Shown: piece by piece, positions 9,192 through 18,913 of the stretch
Layout of the letters: each line of letters opens with the position of its first letter
Numbering within the stretch: position 1 is the stretch's first letter
Origin: an uncultured Bacteroides sp.
GTDB lineage: Bacteria > Bacteroidota > Bacteroidia > Bacteroidales > Bacteroidaceae
NCBI GenBank assembly: GCA_949289265.1
Contig: CASENE010000001.1
Location: forward strand, 43,099 to 107,098
Reading direction: 5' to 3'
Length of the DNA: 64,000 nt
The notes under the pieces: generated by a model
Seen by the model: only the letters and a program-made list of their open reading frames with translations
The model's database searches: none
Told to the model about the DNA's origin: nothing
Made by a program: the position numbers and the translations under genes

Positions 9192-10109
9192 ATGGATACA
9201 GGCAAGATTGGGACGGCGGACACCGTCCGGCGCGAACGTGAGATTTATCGGGTGACCATCGTGGGCAGCGTGGTCAACTTCGTGCTGCTGCTCTTCAAGT
9301 TTTTTGCAGGCATTGCGGGCCATAGCGCGGCCATGATTGCCGACGCGGTGCATTCACTGTCCGACTTCGTGACGGATATCATCGTGCTGGTGTTCGTGCG
9401 CATCTCGTCCAAGCCCGAGGACGAGGGGCATGACTACGGGCACGGCAAGTATGAGACGCTGGCCACGGCCATCATCGGCCTTTGTCTCTTTGCCGTGGGG
9501 CTGGGCATCTTGTGGAACGGGGCGGAGGCCATCTGGCACGTTGTCCGGGGCGGGACGCTGCCGCAGCCGGGTATGCTGGCGCTGTGGGCGGCTCTTATTT
9601 CCATCGTGTCCAAGGAAGCTCTTTACCAATACACGGTGTTCGTGGGGCGCAAGGTGCAGTCGCAGGCCGTGGTGGCCAACGCGTGGCATCACCGCAGCGA
9701 CGCCTTCTCGTCCATCGGCACGGCGGCGGGCATCGGCGGGGCCATCCTGCTGGGCGACCAGTGGCGCGTGCTCGACCCGATAGCGGCCGTCATCGTCAGC
9801 TTCTTCATCCTGAAGGTGTCCGTCAAGCTCCTGGTGCCCTCTATGAACGAACTGCTGGAGAAGTCGCTGCCCGCCGAGGTGGAGAACCGCATCAACGAGA
9901 TTGTTCTCTCTTATCCAGGCGTCACCTCGCCCCACCACCTGCGCACGCGCCGCATCGGCAACAGCTATTCCATCGACCTGCACGTGCGCATGGACGGCAG
10001 CCTCACGCTGGAGGAGGCCCACCGGCGGGCCACCGTCATCGAGCATCGCCTGCGCGAGGAGTTCGGCAAGGGGACGTACATCAGCCTGCATGTGGAACCG
10101 TTTAAATGA
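9192..10109 (+). CDS. Cation diffusion facilitator (CDF) family transporter
   Basis: A 305-residue inner-membrane protein with about six helices in the first 215 residues and a cytoplasmic C-terminal ferredoxin-like domain. CDF hallmarks are HSLSDFVTD in helix 2, HDYGHGKYETLA in the loop after helix 3 and HHRSDAFSS in helix 5. These His/Asp residues form the Zn2+/divalent-cation site in the family. It exports Zn2+, Fe2+ or similar metals in exchange for protons; the exact ion cannot be read from the sequence. It is transcribed alone, preceded by its own promoter box and followed by an inverted-repeat region. Confidence 0.93.
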   Translation: MDTGKIGTADTVRREREIYRVTIVGSVVNFVLLLFKFFAGIAGHSAAMIADAVHSLSDFVTDIIVLVFVRISSKPEDEGHDYGHGKYETLATAIIGLCLFAVGLGILWNGAEAIWHVVRGGTLPQPGMLALWAALISIVSKEALYQYTVFVGRKVQSQAVVANAWHHRSDAFSSIGTAAGIGGAILLGDQWRVLDPIAAVIVSFFILKVSVKLLVPSMNELLEKSLPAEVENRINEIVLSYPGVTSPHHLRTRRIGNSYSIDLHVRMDGSLTLEEAHRRATVIEHRLREEFGKGTYISLHVEPFK

Positions 10110-10114
10110 GTGAT

Positions 10115-10237
10115 AGCGGTTAGTGATGAGTGATTAGTGCGTGCGGACAGGCCGGAAATTAATCCCTAATAGCTAATCCCTAATCCTTAAACACTAATCG
10201 CTAAACATTAAACACTAATCACTGACCACTAACCGTT
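10115..10237. repeat. Long imperfect inverted repeat flanking an A/T-rich spacer
   Basis: A 25-base arm at 10115-10139 is the near-complement (22 of 25 positions) of 10213-10237. The spacer holds repeated CTAATCCCTAA- and ACACTAATC-like words. There is no gene in it. It could form a long stem-loop in RNA between the CDF gene and the epimerase gene, acting as a terminator or mRNA stabiliser, or be a decayed mobile palindrome. Confidence 0.7.
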
Positions 10238-10244
10238 AGTTGAC

Positions 10245-11255
10245 ATGAGCAAAAGCATCCTTATCACCGGCGCCAGCGGCTTCATCGGCAGCTTCCTTGT
10301 GGAAGAGGCCCTCCGCCGCGGCTTCGACACCTGGGCGGGCGTGCGCCCCACCAGCAGCCGGGCCTACCTGCAAGACCCGCGCATCCGTTTCATCGAACTG
10401 GACATGGCGCACCGCGACGTGCTGGCGCGTCAACTCCTGGAGCATCGCCGCGCGGAGGGAGGCTTCGACTACGTGGTGCACTGCGCCGGCGCCACCAAGT
10501 GCATCGACCCGGAGGACTTCGACCGCGTGAACCACGTGCAGACGTGCAACCTGGCGGACATGCTGACGGAGTGCGGCATGATGCCCCGCCAGTTCATCTT
10601 CATCAGCACGCTCAGCGTCTTCGGCCCCGTGCACGAGCAGACCTACGAGCCTATCCGCGAGACTGATGTCCCCTGTCCCAACACCGCTTACGGGCGCAGC
10701 AAGCTGAAGGCCGAACGCTACCTGGAAGGGCTGGACGGCTTCCCCTACGTCATCTTCCGACCCACCGGCGTCTACGGGCCCCGCGAGCGCGACTACTACG
10801 TGATGGCGCAGAGCATCGCCCGCCATGTGGACGTGGCCGCCGGCTTCCGCCGCCAAGACCTGACGTTTGTCTATGTGGCCGACGTGGTGCAGGCCGTCTT
10901 TCGGGCCATCGAGCGGGGCGTGGAGCGCCGTGCCTACTTCCTGTCCGACGGGCAGGTGTACAGCAGCCGCACCTTCTCCGACCTGCTCATCCGCGAGATG
11001 GGGCATCCGTGGGTTATCCGCCTGAAATTTCCGTTGTTTGCCCTAAAATGTGTATCTTTGTGCGCTGAATGGTGGGCGAAGCGGCGGGGAAAGACCAGCA
11101 CGCTCAACCGCGACAAGTATAACATTATGAAACAACGCAACTGGCGGTGCGACATCTCGCCGGCGGTCCGGGAATTGGGCTATGCCCCGGACTACGACCT
11201 GGACAAGGGCGTGCGGATAGCAGTGGCGTGGTATAAGGAAAATAAATGGCTTTAG
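10245..11255 (+). CDS. NAD-dependent epimerase/dehydratase (extended SDR)
   Basis: A 336-residue extended short-chain dehydrogenase. The Rossmann motif is GASGFIGSFL (residues 9-18), followed by HCAGATKC, a catalytic Ser in FISTLSVFGP and the Tyr-Lys pair in TAYGRSKLKAERYL. The C-terminal half carries the substrate lobe (FVYVADVVQAVFRAIERG). Substrates of this group include nucleotide sugars, dihydroflavonol-like compounds and 3-beta-hydroxysterol-like lipids. The downstream PAP2 membrane enzyme overlaps it by 10 bases, so a role in cell-envelope glycolipid or phospholipid metabolism is a reasonable but unproven inference. Confidence 0.85.
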   Translation: MSKSILITGASGFIGSFLVEEALRRGFDTWAGVRPTSSRAYLQDPRIRFIELDMAHRDVLARQLLEHRRAEGGFDYVVHCAGATKCIDPEDFDRVNHVQTCNLADMLTECGMMPRQFIFISTLSVFGPVHEQTYEPIRETDVPCPNTAYGRSKLKAERYLEGLDGFPYVIFRPTGVYGPRERDYYVMAQSIARHVDVAAGFRRQDLTFVYVADVVQAVFRAIERGVERRAYFLSDGQVYSSRTFSDLLIREMGHPWVIRLKFPLFALKCVSLCAEWWAKRRGKTSTLNRDKYNIMKQRNWRCDISPAVRELGYAPDYDLDKGVRIAVAWYKENKWL

Positions 11256-12244
11256 ACATATTCAAGCGCATAGAGACCCGCAAGGGACTGTTTGCCATCG
11301 AGAAAGTATCGCTGATATACAACCTTCTGACATCGGTGCTGATACTCATCCTCTACCAGCGGATGGACCATCCGGCGCAGATGTTGTGGGACAGGGCGCT
11401 CATCGCGCTGGTCACCTTCGTGCTGATGTATCTCTACCGCCTGGCCCCCTGCAAGTTCTCGGCCCTGGTGAGGGTCATCATACAGATGTCGCTGCTGTCG
11501 TACTGGTATCCCGACACGTTCGAGTTCAACCGCCTTTTCCCCAACCTCGACCACCTCTTTGCCGCGGCCGAACAGGCCCTGTTCGGCGGACAACCCGCCA
11601 TCTGGTTCAGCCAACGTTTCCCGCAGATGTGGGTCAGCGAGCCGCTCAACCTGGGCTACTTCTTCTATTATCCGATGATGCTCATCCTCTTGTTGTGGTA
11701 CTTTGTCTGCCGCTACGACTTGTTGGAGAAGGTGTCCTTCGTCCTCATCACCTCGTTTTTCATCTACTACCTCGTCTATATCTTCGTACCCGTGGCCGGC
11801 CCGCAGTTTTATTTCCCCGCCATCGGCTGCGACAACGTGGCGCAGGGCGTCTTTCCTGCCATAGGCGACTACTTCAACCACCACCAGGAGCTGCTGCCCG
11901 GCCCCGGCTACGAGCACGGCTTCTTCTACAGCCTGGTGGAAGGCTCGCAGCAGGTGGGCGAACGTCCCACGGCCGCCTTTCCCAGTTCGCACGTGGGCAT
12001 CTCCACCATCCTGATGCTGATGGCCTGGCGCGGCAGCCGGCGGCTCTTTGCCTGCCTGATGCCCTTCTACCTGCTGCTGTGCGGCGCCACGGTCTACATC
12101 CAGGCGCACTACGTCATCGACGCCATCGCCGGTTTCGTGTCGGCCTTCGTGCTCTACGGACTGGCGACGCGGATGTACAAGCGGTGGTTCGCGCGGCCCG
12201 TGTTCCGTGCGCGGCCCGTGCCCAAGCCCGATACTTGCCGTTAA
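11246..12244 (+). CDS. PAP2-superfamily integral membrane phosphatase/transferase
   Basis: A 332-residue protein with about six to eight membrane helices. The PAP2 signature is split as usual: AAFPSSHVG (motif 2, about residues 243-251) and HYVIDAIAGF (motif 3, about residues 289-298), each with its catalytic His. The N-terminal half resembles inositol-phosphorylceramide-synthase-like or PAP2_3 proteins rather than a short soluble phosphatase. It may hydrolyse a lipid phosphate or transfer a phospho-head group. It is coupled to the upstream epimerase by a 10-base overlap. Bacteroidales make sphingolipids and inositol lipids, so a role there is possible but cannot be shown here. Confidence 0.85.
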   Translation: MALDIFKRIETRKGLFAIEKVSLIYNLLTSVLILILYQRMDHPAQMLWDRALIALVTFVLMYLYRLAPCKFSALVRVIIQMSLLSYWYPDTFEFNRLFPNLDHLFAAAEQALFGGQPAIWFSQRFPQMWVSEPLNLGYFFYYPMMLILLLWYFVCRYDLLEKVSFVLITSFFIYYLVYIFVPVAGPQFYFPAIGCDNVAQGVFPAIGDYFNHHQELLPGPGYEHGFFYSLVEGSQQVGERPTAAFPSSHVGISTILMLMAWRGSRRLFACLMPFYLLLCGATVYIQAHYVIDAIAGFVSAFVLYGLATRMYKRWFARPVFRARPVPKPDTCR

Positions 12245-12256
12245 AGACGCCCGTTT

Positions 12257-12344
12257 GCTGGCGTAGTAATTCCCGCTTGCCGGGACTATAGTCCCCGCTC
12301 GCTGGGATAGTAACGCCCGGTCGGTGGGATAGTAATGCCCGTTT
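12257..12344. repeat. 22-bp tandem intergenic repeat array (array B)
   Basis: Four units in perfect 22-bp register start at 12257, 12279, 12301 and 12323. Cores are GCGTAGTAATTCCC, GGGACTATAGTCCC (a perfect 14-bp palindrome), GGGATAGTAACGCCC and GGGATAGTAATGCCC. The array is in the gap between the PAP2 gene and the aquaporin promoter. It has no unique spacers and no coding signal. Confidence 0.9.
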
Positions 12345-12442
12345 TCTCCCTTCCGACGCGCGCAGTGTGCAAAAAAGAGAGGAAACAGCTTCGCGCAGGT
12401 GATAAAATGCGGGCGAAGAGAACAACCTGTCTTGTAAATCCG

Positions 12443-12450
12443 TATATTTG
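12443..12450 (+). promoter_or_regulatory. -7 promoter box of aquaporin gene
   Basis: TATATTTG matches TAnnTTTG and is 31 bases before the ATG at 12481, a normal leader length. Confidence 0.7.
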
Positions 12451-12480
12451 GGGCGGATAAACTTTAAAATCAACAGGCTT

Positions 12481-13167
12481 ATGAAAAAGTATGTAGCAGA
12501 AATGGTGGGGACGATGGTCCTCGTGTTGATGGGTTGCGGCAGCGCCGTCTTTGCGGGGCATGCCGCTGGCGCGGTAAGCGCCGGTGTGGGCACATTGGGC
12601 GTAGCCTTGGCCTTCGGTTTGTCGGTAGTGGCCATGGCCTATACCATCGGCGGCATCTCGGGGTGCCACATCAATCCTGCCATCACGCTGGGCGTCTGGC
12701 TTTCGGGCCGGATGAGCGGCAAGGACGCAGGCATGTACATGGTGTTCCAGGTGATAGGGGCCGTCATCGGCTCGGCCATCCTGTGGGCTTTGGTGTCGAC
12801 GGGCGCGCACGGCGGTCCCACGGAGACAGGCAGCAACTCGTATGGCGACGGCATGATGCTGCAGGCCTTCCTGGCGGAGATGGTCTTCACGTTCATCTTT
12901 GTGCTGGTGGTGTTGGGCGCTACGGACAGCAAGAAGGGGGCCGGCAACCTGGCTGGACTGGCCATCGGCCTGACGCTGGTGTTGGTGCACATCGTCTGCA
13001 TCCCCATCACAGGCACGTCGGTCAACCCCGCGCGCAGCATCGGCCCGGCCTTGTTCGAGGGCGGGCAGGCTTTGTCTCAGCTGTGGCTCTTCATTGTGGC
13101 CCCGTTTGTGGGCGCAGCCATCAGTGCCCTGGTGTGGAACGCCATCGGGAGCGGCAAGTCTGCGTGA
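12481..13167 (+). CDS. aqpZ: Aquaporin / MIP-family channel (AqpZ-like)
   Basis: 228 residues from MKKYVAEMVGTMVLVLMGCG. An upstream in-frame Met at 12448 overlaps the promoter box and is rejected. It has six helices and two half-helix NPA loops, CHINPAITLG (about residue 63) and TSVNPARSIGPAL (about residue 180). His and Arg positions fit the narrow water-selective filter of AqpZ-type channels, although glycerol transport cannot be excluded. It is monocistronic, bounded by a promoter box upstream and a strong hairpin downstream. Confidence 0.93.
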   Translation: MKKYVAEMVGTMVLVLMGCGSAVFAGHAAGAVSAGVGTLGVALAFGLSVVAMAYTIGGISGCHINPAITLGVWLSGRMSGKDAGMYMVFQVIGAVIGSAILWALVSTGAHGGPTETGSNSYGDGMMLQAFLAEMVFTFIFVLVVLGATDSKKGAGNLAGLAIGLTLVLVHIVCIPITGTSVNPARSIGPALFEGGQALSQLWLFIVAPFVGAAISALVWNAIGSGKSA

Positions 13168-13188
13168 GGCGGCAGAAGGAAGTTAGAA

Positions 13189-13240
13189 AAAGGGAGCGAG
13201 AGGTGGCATTTTGTCCTCCCCTCGCTCCCTTTCGCTTTTT
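13189..13240. terminator. Bidirectional intrinsic terminator
   Basis: A perfect 12-bp stem AAAGGGAGCGAG (13189-13200) / CTCGCTCCCTTT (13221-13232) is followed by CGCTTTTT on the plus strand and by a T-containing tail on the minus strand. It lies between the convergent aquaporin and S41 protease genes. Confidence 0.85.
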
Positions 13241-13283
13241 CCGTTGCTTATAATCTCTTCTCGTCGCTCTTCATCATCGCTTT

Positions 13284-14936
13284 TCACAGCTCTTCGTCTT
13301 CCATGCGGATGGGTGCCAGCACGGGGCGCGTCAGCACCCGTTCGTATCCGCCTTCGTTCAGCACCTTCAGGGCCTGCTGCACGGTGCGGTCGGCGGTGTT
13401 CATCACTTGGAAATACTCGTTCATGTCCCACAGGTCGCGGGCGATGAGGGCCTTCAGTTGCGTCTTGACCAAGGGGAGCGAGCGGCGGTATTCTTCTTCG
13501 TCGAAGGCCACCTTTTCCGCCTCGGCCAGGGCCTTGACGTTGTCCATGAAGCTGTCGTCTATCTCGAACTTCCGGTTGAAGGCCTGGAAATCCTTGTATC
13601 GGCTCTTCAGCTCGCCGCGGTGCCGTTCGATGTAGCCCGTGGTGCTGCGGATGATGACTCCCTTGGCCGCGAGGTTGCGGTGCCAGTCGGTGTAGAGCGT
13701 GGTGTCGATGGGCACGAAGAAGTCCGGCATGATGCCCCCGCCGCCGTAGACGGTGCGTCCCAGGCGCCGGGTGCGGTATTTCAGCGAGTCGGGGAAGTGG
13801 ATGCTGTCCGCGTGCATCAGTTCGCCGTGGTTGTAGCGGTCGAGGAGGTCGCGGTGATATTGCTCCAACATGCCTTCGCCGTTGCCCGTCTTCTCATAGG
13901 GCTTCTGGATGCAGCGGCCTGCGGGCGTGTAGTAGCGTGCCACGGTGAGGCGTATCATCGAGCCGTCTGGCAGGTCGACGGGACGTTGCACCAGTCCCTT
14001 GCCGAAGGTGCGGCGGCCCACCACGATGCCCCGGTCCCAGTCCTGCACGGCGCCCGTCACAATCTCGCTGGCCGAGGCCGAATATTCGTCCACCAGCACC
14101 ACCAGCCGTCCCGCGGCCATCCGTCCGTTACCCTGGGCCAGGAAGTCGCGCCGCCGTTCGGCCCGTCCCTCGGTGTAGACAATCAGTTCGCCCTGTCTTA
14201 GGAACTGGTTGGCCAGGTCTATGGCCGCGTTGAGGTAGCCCCCGCCGTTGCCCTGCAGGTCCAGGATGAGGTCGCGCATGCCTTGCCTTTGCAGCTTCTT
14301 CAGGGCCTCCTGGAACTCGTCGGGCGTGGTGGCGGCAAAGCGGTTGATGCGTATGTAGCCGGTCTGGGGTTGAATCATGTAGGCGGCGTCGAGGCTGAAG
14401 ATGGGTATCTTGTCGCGCCGGACGCAGAAGGCCAGCGGCTCTTGCACGCCCCGGCGCGCGACGGTGAGGTCGACCCGCGTGCCCTTGGGCCCGCGCAAGC
14501 GTTTCATGATTTCGTCCGTGCTCATCTTCACGCCCGCGATGGCGGTGTCGTTGACGGCCGTGATACGGTCGCCCGCCAGGATGCCCGCCTTCTCCGAGGG
14601 GCCCCCGCTGACGGGCTGGATGACCAGCAGCGTGTCTTCAATCATCTGGAACTGGATGCCGATGCCGTCGAAGTTGCCTTGCAGCGGCTCGTTCATGGCG
14701 CGCACTTCTTCGGCGTTGTTGTAGGTGGAGTGCGGGTCCAGCTGGGCCAGCATCTCAACGATGGCGCTTTCCACCAGCTTGTCCTCGTCCACCGTGTCCA
14801 CGTAGAGGCGGCTGATGGCAAACTCGGCCATCTGGAGCTTGCGCAGGGGCAGGTTGCCTTGGGCCGCTGCCTGGAGGGCAAGGGCGCAGAGCAGCGTCGC
14901 GAGGGCAAGCGTCGTTCTTGTCTTTCTTTCTTTCAT
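13284..14936 (-). CDS. S41 family C-terminal processing peptidase
   Basis: 550 residues with a Sec signal peptide (MKERKTRTTLALATLLCALALQAAAQ). A PDZ domain (around residues 85-165, containing GPSEKAGILAGDRI) precedes the S41 catalytic domain, with substrate-binding LDLQGNGGGYLNAAI, catalytic Ser in EYSASASEIV and catalytic Lys in RTFGKGLVQ. A roughly 190-residue C-terminal extension is typical of Bacteroidales homologues. It is a periplasmic serine protease that trims protein C-termini. It lies directly downstream of coaD (52-base gap), the usual Bacteroides arrangement, and likely shares its promoter. Confidence 0.93.
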   Translation of the reverse strand: MKERKTRTTLALATLLCALALQAAAQGNLPLRKLQMAEFAISRLYVDTVDEDKLVESAIVEMLAQLDPHSTYNNAEEVRAMNEPLQGNFDGIGIQFQMIEDTLLVIQPVSGGPSEKAGILAGDRITAVNDTAIAGVKMSTDEIMKRLRGPKGTRVDLTVARRGVQEPLAFCVRRDKIPIFSLDAAYMIQPQTGYIRINRFAATTPDEFQEALKKLQRQGMRDLILDLQGNGGGYLNAAIDLANQFLRQGELIVYTEGRAERRRDFLAQGNGRMAAGRLVVLVDEYSASASEIVTGAVQDWDRGIVVGRRTFGKGLVQRPVDLPDGSMIRLTVARYYTPAGRCIQKPYEKTGNGEGMLEQYHRDLLDRYNHGELMHADSIHFPDSLKYRTRRLGRTVYGGGGIMPDFFVPIDTTLYTDWHRNLAAKGVIIRSTTGYIERHRGELKSRYKDFQAFNRKFEIDDSFMDNVKALAEAEKVAFDEEEYRRSLPLVKTQLKALIARDLWDMNEYFQVMNTADRTVQQALKVLNEGGYERVLTRPVLAPIRMEDEEL

Positions 14937-14988
14937 GCGATCATATTGTTTTATATTTTATGTTTCCCCCCTTGGGAACTGCCGACAT

Positions 14989-15513
14989 TTAGCACACGTG
15001 TAGCTCCTTTCCCGCGGAAGCACCTGAATCAGCCTCGGGAGAGACCGTGGCGGGGGAGGGGGGCAGTTTCATGCCTTGGGGAAGGAAGGGGGTGATGTCT
15101 TTCCGGAAACTTAACAGTTCGCGCACGATGGTAGAGCTGACGGAGGTGAGTTCCGGCTCGGTGAAGAGGAGGATGGTCTCGATGCCCGTCAGTTTGCGGT
15201 TGACGTCGGCAATGGTTTCCTCGTACTCGAAGTCGCGCACCGTGCGTATGCCGCGCACGATGAGGTTGGCCCCTGCCTGCCGGGCAAAGTCGGTGGTGAG
15301 ACCATCGTAGGCCTCGACCGTTATGCGCGGGTTGCCGCGGTAATAGTCGCGGATCATGCGCAGGCGCTGCTCCAGGGGGAAGTGCGTGTGCTTGTTCTCG
15401 TTGATGCCGATGGCGATGACGATTTCGTCGATGAACGTCAGCGCACGGCTGACGATGGAGGCATGCCCGACGGTGAAGGGGTCGAACGTGCCGGGGAAGA
15501 TGGCGCGGGTCAT
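14989..15513 (-). CDS. coaD: Phosphopantetheine adenylyltransferase
   Basis: 174 residues from the ATG at 15513; the longer frame to 15615 runs through the promoter and is rejected. The nucleotidyltransferase signature is [14 protein letters not shown] (T/HxGH) with the ISSTxxR-like motif [10 protein letters not shown] and the [12 protein letters not shown] substrate loop. It transfers AMP to 4'-phosphopantetheine to make dephospho-CoA. The last 20 or so residues ([19 protein letters not shown] and beyond) are a low-complexity tail not expected in the enzyme core. Confidence 0.95.
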   Translation of the reverse strand: MTRAIFPGTFDPFTVGHASIVSRALTFIDEIVIAIGINENKHTHFPLEQRLRMIRDYYRGNPRITVEAYDGLTTDFARQAGANLIVRGIRTVRDFEYEETIADVNRKLTGIETILLFTEPELTSVSSTIVRELLSFRKDITPFLPQGMKLPPSPATVSPEADSGASAGKELHVC

Positions 15514-15554
15514 AGTTCTTTCAGTGCAATATTCTGCTGTCAAATAACTCGTTG

Positions 15555-15585
15555 CAAAAGTAGCCAAAATCCTTGAACAGGCAAA
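15555..15585 (-). promoter_or_regulatory. coaD promoter (-7 and -33)
   Basis: On the minus strand TACTTTTG (15555-15562) matches TAnnTTTG and a TTTG -33 element (15582-15585) sits 19 bases upstream, the ideal Bacteroidetes spacing. The leader to the coaD ATG is about 37 nt. Confidence 0.8.
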
Positions 15586-15626
15586 GGTGTTGGCCATCTT
15601 TGCGGCATTTGCCATACGGATGACGG

Positions 15627-16679
15627 TTATGGTTCATTCTCCTTTTCATTTCTTTTGTTAAACTCACGTTGCTCTTCCACCATTTTCCGCACACTGTTCA
15701 CCTCGTTAATCAACTGCGACTGCGTAGGCAAATACAGTTTGTATTCACTTGCCAATATGGTCCTATTGTCTTCCGGCAAAGCCATGCGAACTGCCGTATC
15801 GTTTTTGTCGGTGCAGAGCAGAATGCCGATGGTAGGATTTTCTTCTGCGGTCTTTTCCACGCGGTCGTAATAGTTGACGTACATCTGCAACTGTCCCAGG
15901 TCCTGATGCGTCAGCTTGCCGGTTTTCAGTTCGATGACAACAAAACATCTTAGCAGGCGGTTGTAAAACACGAGGTCGGCAAAAAACTCATCGTCTTCCA
16001 ATAAGATGCGCTTCTGCCGTGCCACGAAAGTGAATCCTTGTCCCAGTTCAAGCAAGAAATGTTGCAGGTGGGTGATGATGGCCGACTCCAAGTCTTTCTC
16101 GTAATACGCAGCCTTGCGTTCCAATCCCAGGAACTCCAGAAACATCGGGTCTTTAATGATTTCCAAAGGTGATTGCGGAATCCGTTCCTTGCGGGCAATA
16201 GCCAGGACGGATTCCTTGTCATTGCTCAATAACAGGCGTTCGTAAAGTTGAGAATTGATTTGCCGCTCCGTCTCTCTTGCCGTCCAGCTGTTATTAACGG
16301 ATTCCAGTTCATAATACATGCGCTTATCGGGATCGTCTATCTGAATCAGCAGGCGATATTGTGTCCAGTTCAATTGTGAACGCAGTGCGTTCGCAATTGG
16401 ATAAGTTCGGTAGAATTGGCGGCAAAAGGCCAATTGGCGGTATGAAAAACCGCTTCCATATTCTGGTCCCAACTGCTTGGACAGATTCTTTATAAGATAT
16501 GCTCCGTAATCGGCACGGTCTTTGCCCTGTTGCTCTTCCTCAAAAATACGCTTGCCAATGTGCCAATACATCTGCACCCGGCAGAAATCCACACTACGCA
16601 CGGCTTGCGTCCTTGCGGCGTTTATAATCTCTCTGATATCATTCAGAAAAACTTCCTCTTTTTTCTGTAGTTCGCTCAT
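15627..16679 (-). CDS. YhcG/DUF1016-family PDDEXK nuclease
   Basis: A 350-residue protein with the DUF1016 N-terminal helical domain (residues about 10-150; [28 protein letters not shown]) and a C-terminal PD-(D/E)XK nuclease domain. The metal-binding core appears as [15 protein letters not shown] followed by [11 protein letters not shown] (the ExK motif). YhcG proteins are commonly linked to restriction or other defence loci and their biochemical role is still unclear. This copy is AT-richer than its neighbours and stands alone between coaD and parE, which are normally close together in Bacteroides, so horizontal insertion is likely. No methylase or specificity subunit is adjacent. Confidence 0.92.
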   Translation of the reverse strand: MSELQKKEEVFLNDIREIINAARTQAVRSVDFCRVQMYWHIGKRIFEEEQQGKDRADYGAYLIKNLSKQLGPEYGSGFSYRQLAFCRQFYRTYPIANALRSQLNWTQYRLLIQIDDPDKRMYYELESVNNSWTARETERQINSQLYERLLLSNDKESVLAIARKERIPQSPLEIIKDPMFLEFLGLERKAAYYEKDLESAIITHLQHFLLELGQGFTFVARQKRILLEDDEFFADLVFYNRLLRCFVVIELKTGKLTHQDLGQLQMYVNYYDRVEKTAEENPTIGILLCTDKNDTAVRMALPEDNRTILASEYKLYLPTQSQLINEVNSVRKMVEEQREFNKRNEKENEP

Positions 16680-16949
16680 GGCTCAAGTTCTTATATCGCC
16701 CGGATTGGTTGAGATTGCAATCGCTCTCTTTGCTGTATGCTTGTCATTTTATGCCCTTCTTACTGAAATCATCCTATATTTCCTTGGAAGGCAGGTTTGC
16801 TCCTGTTTCCTTTGTCTTCGTCCCAACCTCTTTCAGCCAGTTTATATCTTCCATGCTGGTCATCATATGGAGTGGGGCGCAAGGTCAATGATTCTGTCCT
16901 GTTGGATAATCGGAGGCTGGCGAATGTCCGTCAACAAGCGTTTTTGGGA
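16680..16949. other. 270-base gap with a possible gene remnant
   Basis: AT-richer spacer between the YhcG gene and parE. The only coding hint is a 29-codon minus-strand frame (16774-16863, starting MTSMEDINWLKEVG) that continues past its stop in a similar composition. I see no recognisable domain and treat it as possible debris from the insertion that brought in the nuclease. Confidence 0.4.
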
Positions 16950-18890
16950 TTATTCCTCCTGCACCAAGTCTTCTTCCACCACCAGGTTCTGGATGATGAA
17001 GTTCTGCCGCTCCATGGTGTTCTTGCCCATGTAGAATTCCAGCATTTCCTTCACCAGGTCGGTCTTGCGCAGGGTGACGGGCTCCAGGCGCATGTCCTTG
17101 CCGATGAAGTGGCGGAACTCGTCGGGGGAGATTTCGCCCAAGCCCTTGAAGCGGGTGATTTCCGGGTTGGGACCCAGCTCTTGGATGGCGCGCAGGCGTT
17201 CGTCTTCGGTATAGCAATAGGTGGTTTTCTTCTTGTTACGCACGCGGAACAGGGGCGTCTGCAGGATGTAGACGTGTCCCTTCTTGATGAGGTCGGGGAA
17301 GAACTGTAGGAAGAACGTAATCATCAGCAGGCGGATGTGCATGCCGTCCACGTCGGCATCCGTGGCCACGATGACCTTGTTGTAGCGCAGGCCTTCCATG
17401 CCGTCCTCGATGTTGAGAGCCGCCTGCAGGAGGTTGAACTCTTCGTTCTCGTACACCACTTTCTTGGTCAGCCCGTAGCTGTTCAGCGGTTTGCCTCGCA
17501 GCGAGAAGACGGCCTGCGTGTTGACGTCGCGGCTCTTGGTGATGGAGCCGCTGGCCGAATCGCCCTCGGTGATGAAGATGCACGACTCCGCCTCCTGCTC
17601 CTTGCCCTTGCCGTCGCTCAGGTGGTAGCGGCAGTCGCGCAGCTTGCGGTTGTGCAGGTTGGCTTTTTTGGCGCGTTCGCGGGCCAGCTTCGTCACCCCG
17701 GCGATGGCCTTGCGCTCTTTCTCCGAGTCCTGTATCTTTTGCAGCATCACCTCGGCCACCAGCGGGTTCTTGTGCAGGTAGTTGTCCACCTCGGTCTTGA
17801 TGAAGTCGCCCACGTATTTGTTGATGGTCGGGCCGGCGGGCTTGTTTTCCTGCGGGACGGCCGGCCACATGTTGTTGCTGCCCAGTTTCGTCTTGGTCTG
17901 GCTCTCGAACATCGGTTCCTCCACGTTGATGGCGATGGCGGCCACCAGCCCGTTGCGGATGTCGGCGTAGTCGAAGTTCTTGTTGAAAAACTCTTTGATG
18001 GTGCGGGCCAGGTGTTCTTTCAGGGCCGACTGGTGCGTGCCCCCTTGCGTGGTGTGCTGCCCGTTGACGAAGGAGTAGTATTCCTCGCCGTATTGGTTGG
18101 TGTGGGTAAAGGCTATCTCGATGTCCTCGCCCTTCAGGTGGATGATGTCGTAGAGACCCTCGCTGGTCATGTTGTCCTTCAGCAAGTCCTCCAGTCCGTG
18201 GCGCGAGAGGATGCGCTGGCCGTTGTAGACGAAGGTCAGGCCCGTGTTGAGATAGGTGTAGTTGCGCAGCAGGTTTTCCACGAACTGGTTCTGGAAGCTG
18301 AAGCCCGTGAACAAGGTGTCGTCCGGCTCGAAGTAGATGAACGTGCCCGTCTCTTCGTTGCTTTCCTCGGTCGTGTCGCTTTGCAGCACGCCCCGCTCGA
18401 AGACCACGGCGCGCACCTTCCCGTCCCGATAGCTGCGCACCTCAAACCTGGAGCTCAGCGCGTTCACCGCCTTGATGCCCACGCCGTTCAGTCCCACGCT
18501 CTTCTTGAACGCCTTCGAGTCGTATTTGCCGCCCGTGTTCAGCTTGCTCACCGCCTCCACCAGCTTGCCCTGCGGGATGCCCCGTCCGTAGTCGCGCACG
18601 CTGACGCGGCGGTTGTCCTCGATGGTCACTTCGATTTTCTTGCCCGCTCCCATCTTGAACTCGTCTATCGAGTTGTCCAGCGTCTCCTTCAGCAGCACGT
18701 AGATGCCGTCGTCGCTCTGGCTTCCGTCGCCCAGGCGGCCGATGTACATGCCCGAGCGCACACGGATATGCTCCATGTCGTCCAGGTGTCGGATGTTTTC
18801 CTCGGTGTAGTCCACGGCGGGTTGCGTCACGTCTTGCGTGCCGTTCGCCTCGTCCAGCGGCAGTGTCAGGTTGTTATCGGGTGTCTCCAT
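16950..18890 (-). CDS. parE: DNA topoisomerase IV subunit B (GyrB/ParE type)
   Basis: 646 residues from the ATG at 18890. A GTG at 18914 is excluded because it overlaps the -7 promoter box. The GHKL ATPase domain shows [14 protein letters not shown], the Asn-containing [11 protein letters not shown] and [16 protein letters not shown] with the lid motif [14 protein letters not shown]. The transducer follows, and the TOPRIM domain has [10 protein letters not shown] and [14 protein letters not shown]. The length matches ParE rather than the longer GyrB. It forms the ATPase half of the decatenase; parC is not in the window. Confidence 0.93.
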   Translation of the reverse strand: METPDNNLTLPLDEANGTQDVTQPAVDYTEENIRHLDDMEHIRVRSGMYIGRLGDGSQSDDGIYVLLKETLDNSIDEFKMGAGKKIEVTIEDNRRVSVRDYGRGIPQGKLVEAVSKLNTGGKYDSKAFKKSVGLNGVGIKAVNALSSRFEVRSYRDGKVRAVVFERGVLQSDTTEESNEETGTFIYFEPDDTLFTGFSFQNQFVENLLRNYTYLNTGLTFVYNGQRILSRHGLEDLLKDNMTSEGLYDIIHLKGEDIEIAFTHTNQYGEEYYSFVNGQHTTQGGTHQSALKEHLARTIKEFFNKNFDYADIRNGLVAAIAINVEEPMFESQTKTKLGSNNMWPAVPQENKPAGPTINKYVGDFIKTEVDNYLHKNPLVAEVMLQKIQDSEKERKAIAGVTKLARERAKKANLHNRKLRDCRYHLSDGKGKEQEAESCIFITEGDSASGSITKSRDVNTQAVFSLRGKPLNSYGLTKKVVYENEEFNLLQAALNIEDGMEGLRYNKVIVATDADVDGMHIRLLMITFFLQFFPDLIKKGHVYILQTPLFRVRNKKKTTYCYTEDERLRAIQELGPNPEITRFKGLGEISPDEFRHFIGKDMRLEPVTLRKTDLVKEMLEFYMGKNTMERQNFIIQNLVVEEDLVQEE

Positions 18891-18913
18891 ATGTTCAAGT
18901 CGGCAATTTGGCA

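Noticed and set aside
11053-11060. TATCTTTG box inside the epimerase gene
   Set aside because: An exact -7 match, but it encodes conserved protein sequence, has no -33 element at suitable spacing, and lies nearly 190 bases before the PAP2 start; chance occurrence is likely.
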